16,017 nt of DNA from the NCBI GenBank assembly GCA_947628385.1, contig CANQZS010000017.1, forward strand, positions 1 to 16,017. The letters are read 5' to 3'. How positions within the stretch are numbered: the stretch's first letter is position 1; each line of letters starts with the position of its first letter. This DNA is from an uncultured Clostridia bacterium (GTDB taxonomy: Bacteria; Bacillota; Clostridia; Oscillospirales; Ruminococcaceae). This document shows positions 15,890 to 16,017 of the stretch, piece after piece. A program made the position numbers and the translations under genes. A model generated the notes under the pieces. It saw only the letters and a program-made list of their open reading frames with translations, did no database searches and was not told the origin of the DNA.

Positions 15890-16017
15890 ATGCCTGAAAA
15901 CAACGGCGGAAAAGGAGACAATAAGGGCTTTTTTGACGGCATCTTTGACAATCCGTTCGGAGGAATGTTTGATTTCAACGGCGACGGAAAGGAAGACTTC
16001 GGGGAGCAGTGGCTCGG
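15890..16017 (+). CDS. EF-hand-like small protein, 5' part only
   Basis: The first 42 codons are seen before the window ends. AGGAGG (15878-15883) lies 6 nt before the ATG, and the gene starts one base after the preceding stop, so the genes are co-translated. The N-terminus is Gly/Asn/Phe-rich (GFFDGIFDNPFGGMF). Residues 28-39, DFNGDGKEDFGE, fit a canonical EF-hand calcium loop: D28, N30, D32, G33 and closing E39. A single loop with this flanking sequence resembles small clostridial proteins of unknown function. Length and C-terminal content cannot be judged. Confidence 0.75.
   Translation, partial: MPENNGGKGDNKGFFDGIFDNPFGGMFDFNGDGKEDFGEQWL

Overview
The window looks like chromosome from a gut-type Firmicute of class Clostridia. 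Shine-Dalgarno sites are strong, the sigma-A-like promoters are close to consensus, and the proteins resemble clostridial families. This assignment is inference from style and families; there is no rRNA or housekeeping marker. No tRNA, rRNA, CRISPR array, integrase or complete insertion sequence was seen.

Region 1 (1-1123) holds a leftward gene for a Fic-domain AMPylase/nucleotidyltransferase with an N-terminal excisionase-like DNA-binding domain and its own promoter. Left of it lies about 165 bp of structured non-coding DNA. Region 2 (1124-2044) is a roughly 900 bp non-coding gap. It holds a possible 35-codon gene remnant, a compact dyad plus tandem repeat cluster, and at its right end a near-consensus rightward promoter.

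Region 3 (2045-12079) is one dense rightward defence operon: a small Cro/C1-type regulator, hsdM, hsdS, a DUF262-DUF1524 (GmrSD/BrxU-like) nuclease, hsdR, a YgjP-like zinc metallopeptidase and a WYL-domain regulator. Gene junctions from hsdM onward are 1-4 nt overlaps or gaps of 2-5 nt. The Type I enzyme would methylate host DNA and cut unmodified DNA. The embedded GmrSD-like protein, by family precedent, may cut DNA carrying modified bases. HsdR, HsdM and the GmrSD-like protein keep their recognisable motifs, so the system looks intact.

Region 4 (12107-13285) is a less AT-rich gene for an unrecognised 392-residue protein, possibly read from the same transcript. Region 5 (13405-16017) is a set of poorly characterised clostridial genes: a 418-residue unknown protein overlapping a small XRE-type regulator, a zinc-ribbon protein, a Cys/His-rich protein, and the start of a protein with an EF-hand-like calcium loop. 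Two of these genes share a nearly identical 32 bp upstream element (30/32 identical) at the same distance from a -10-like hexamer, which suggests common control.
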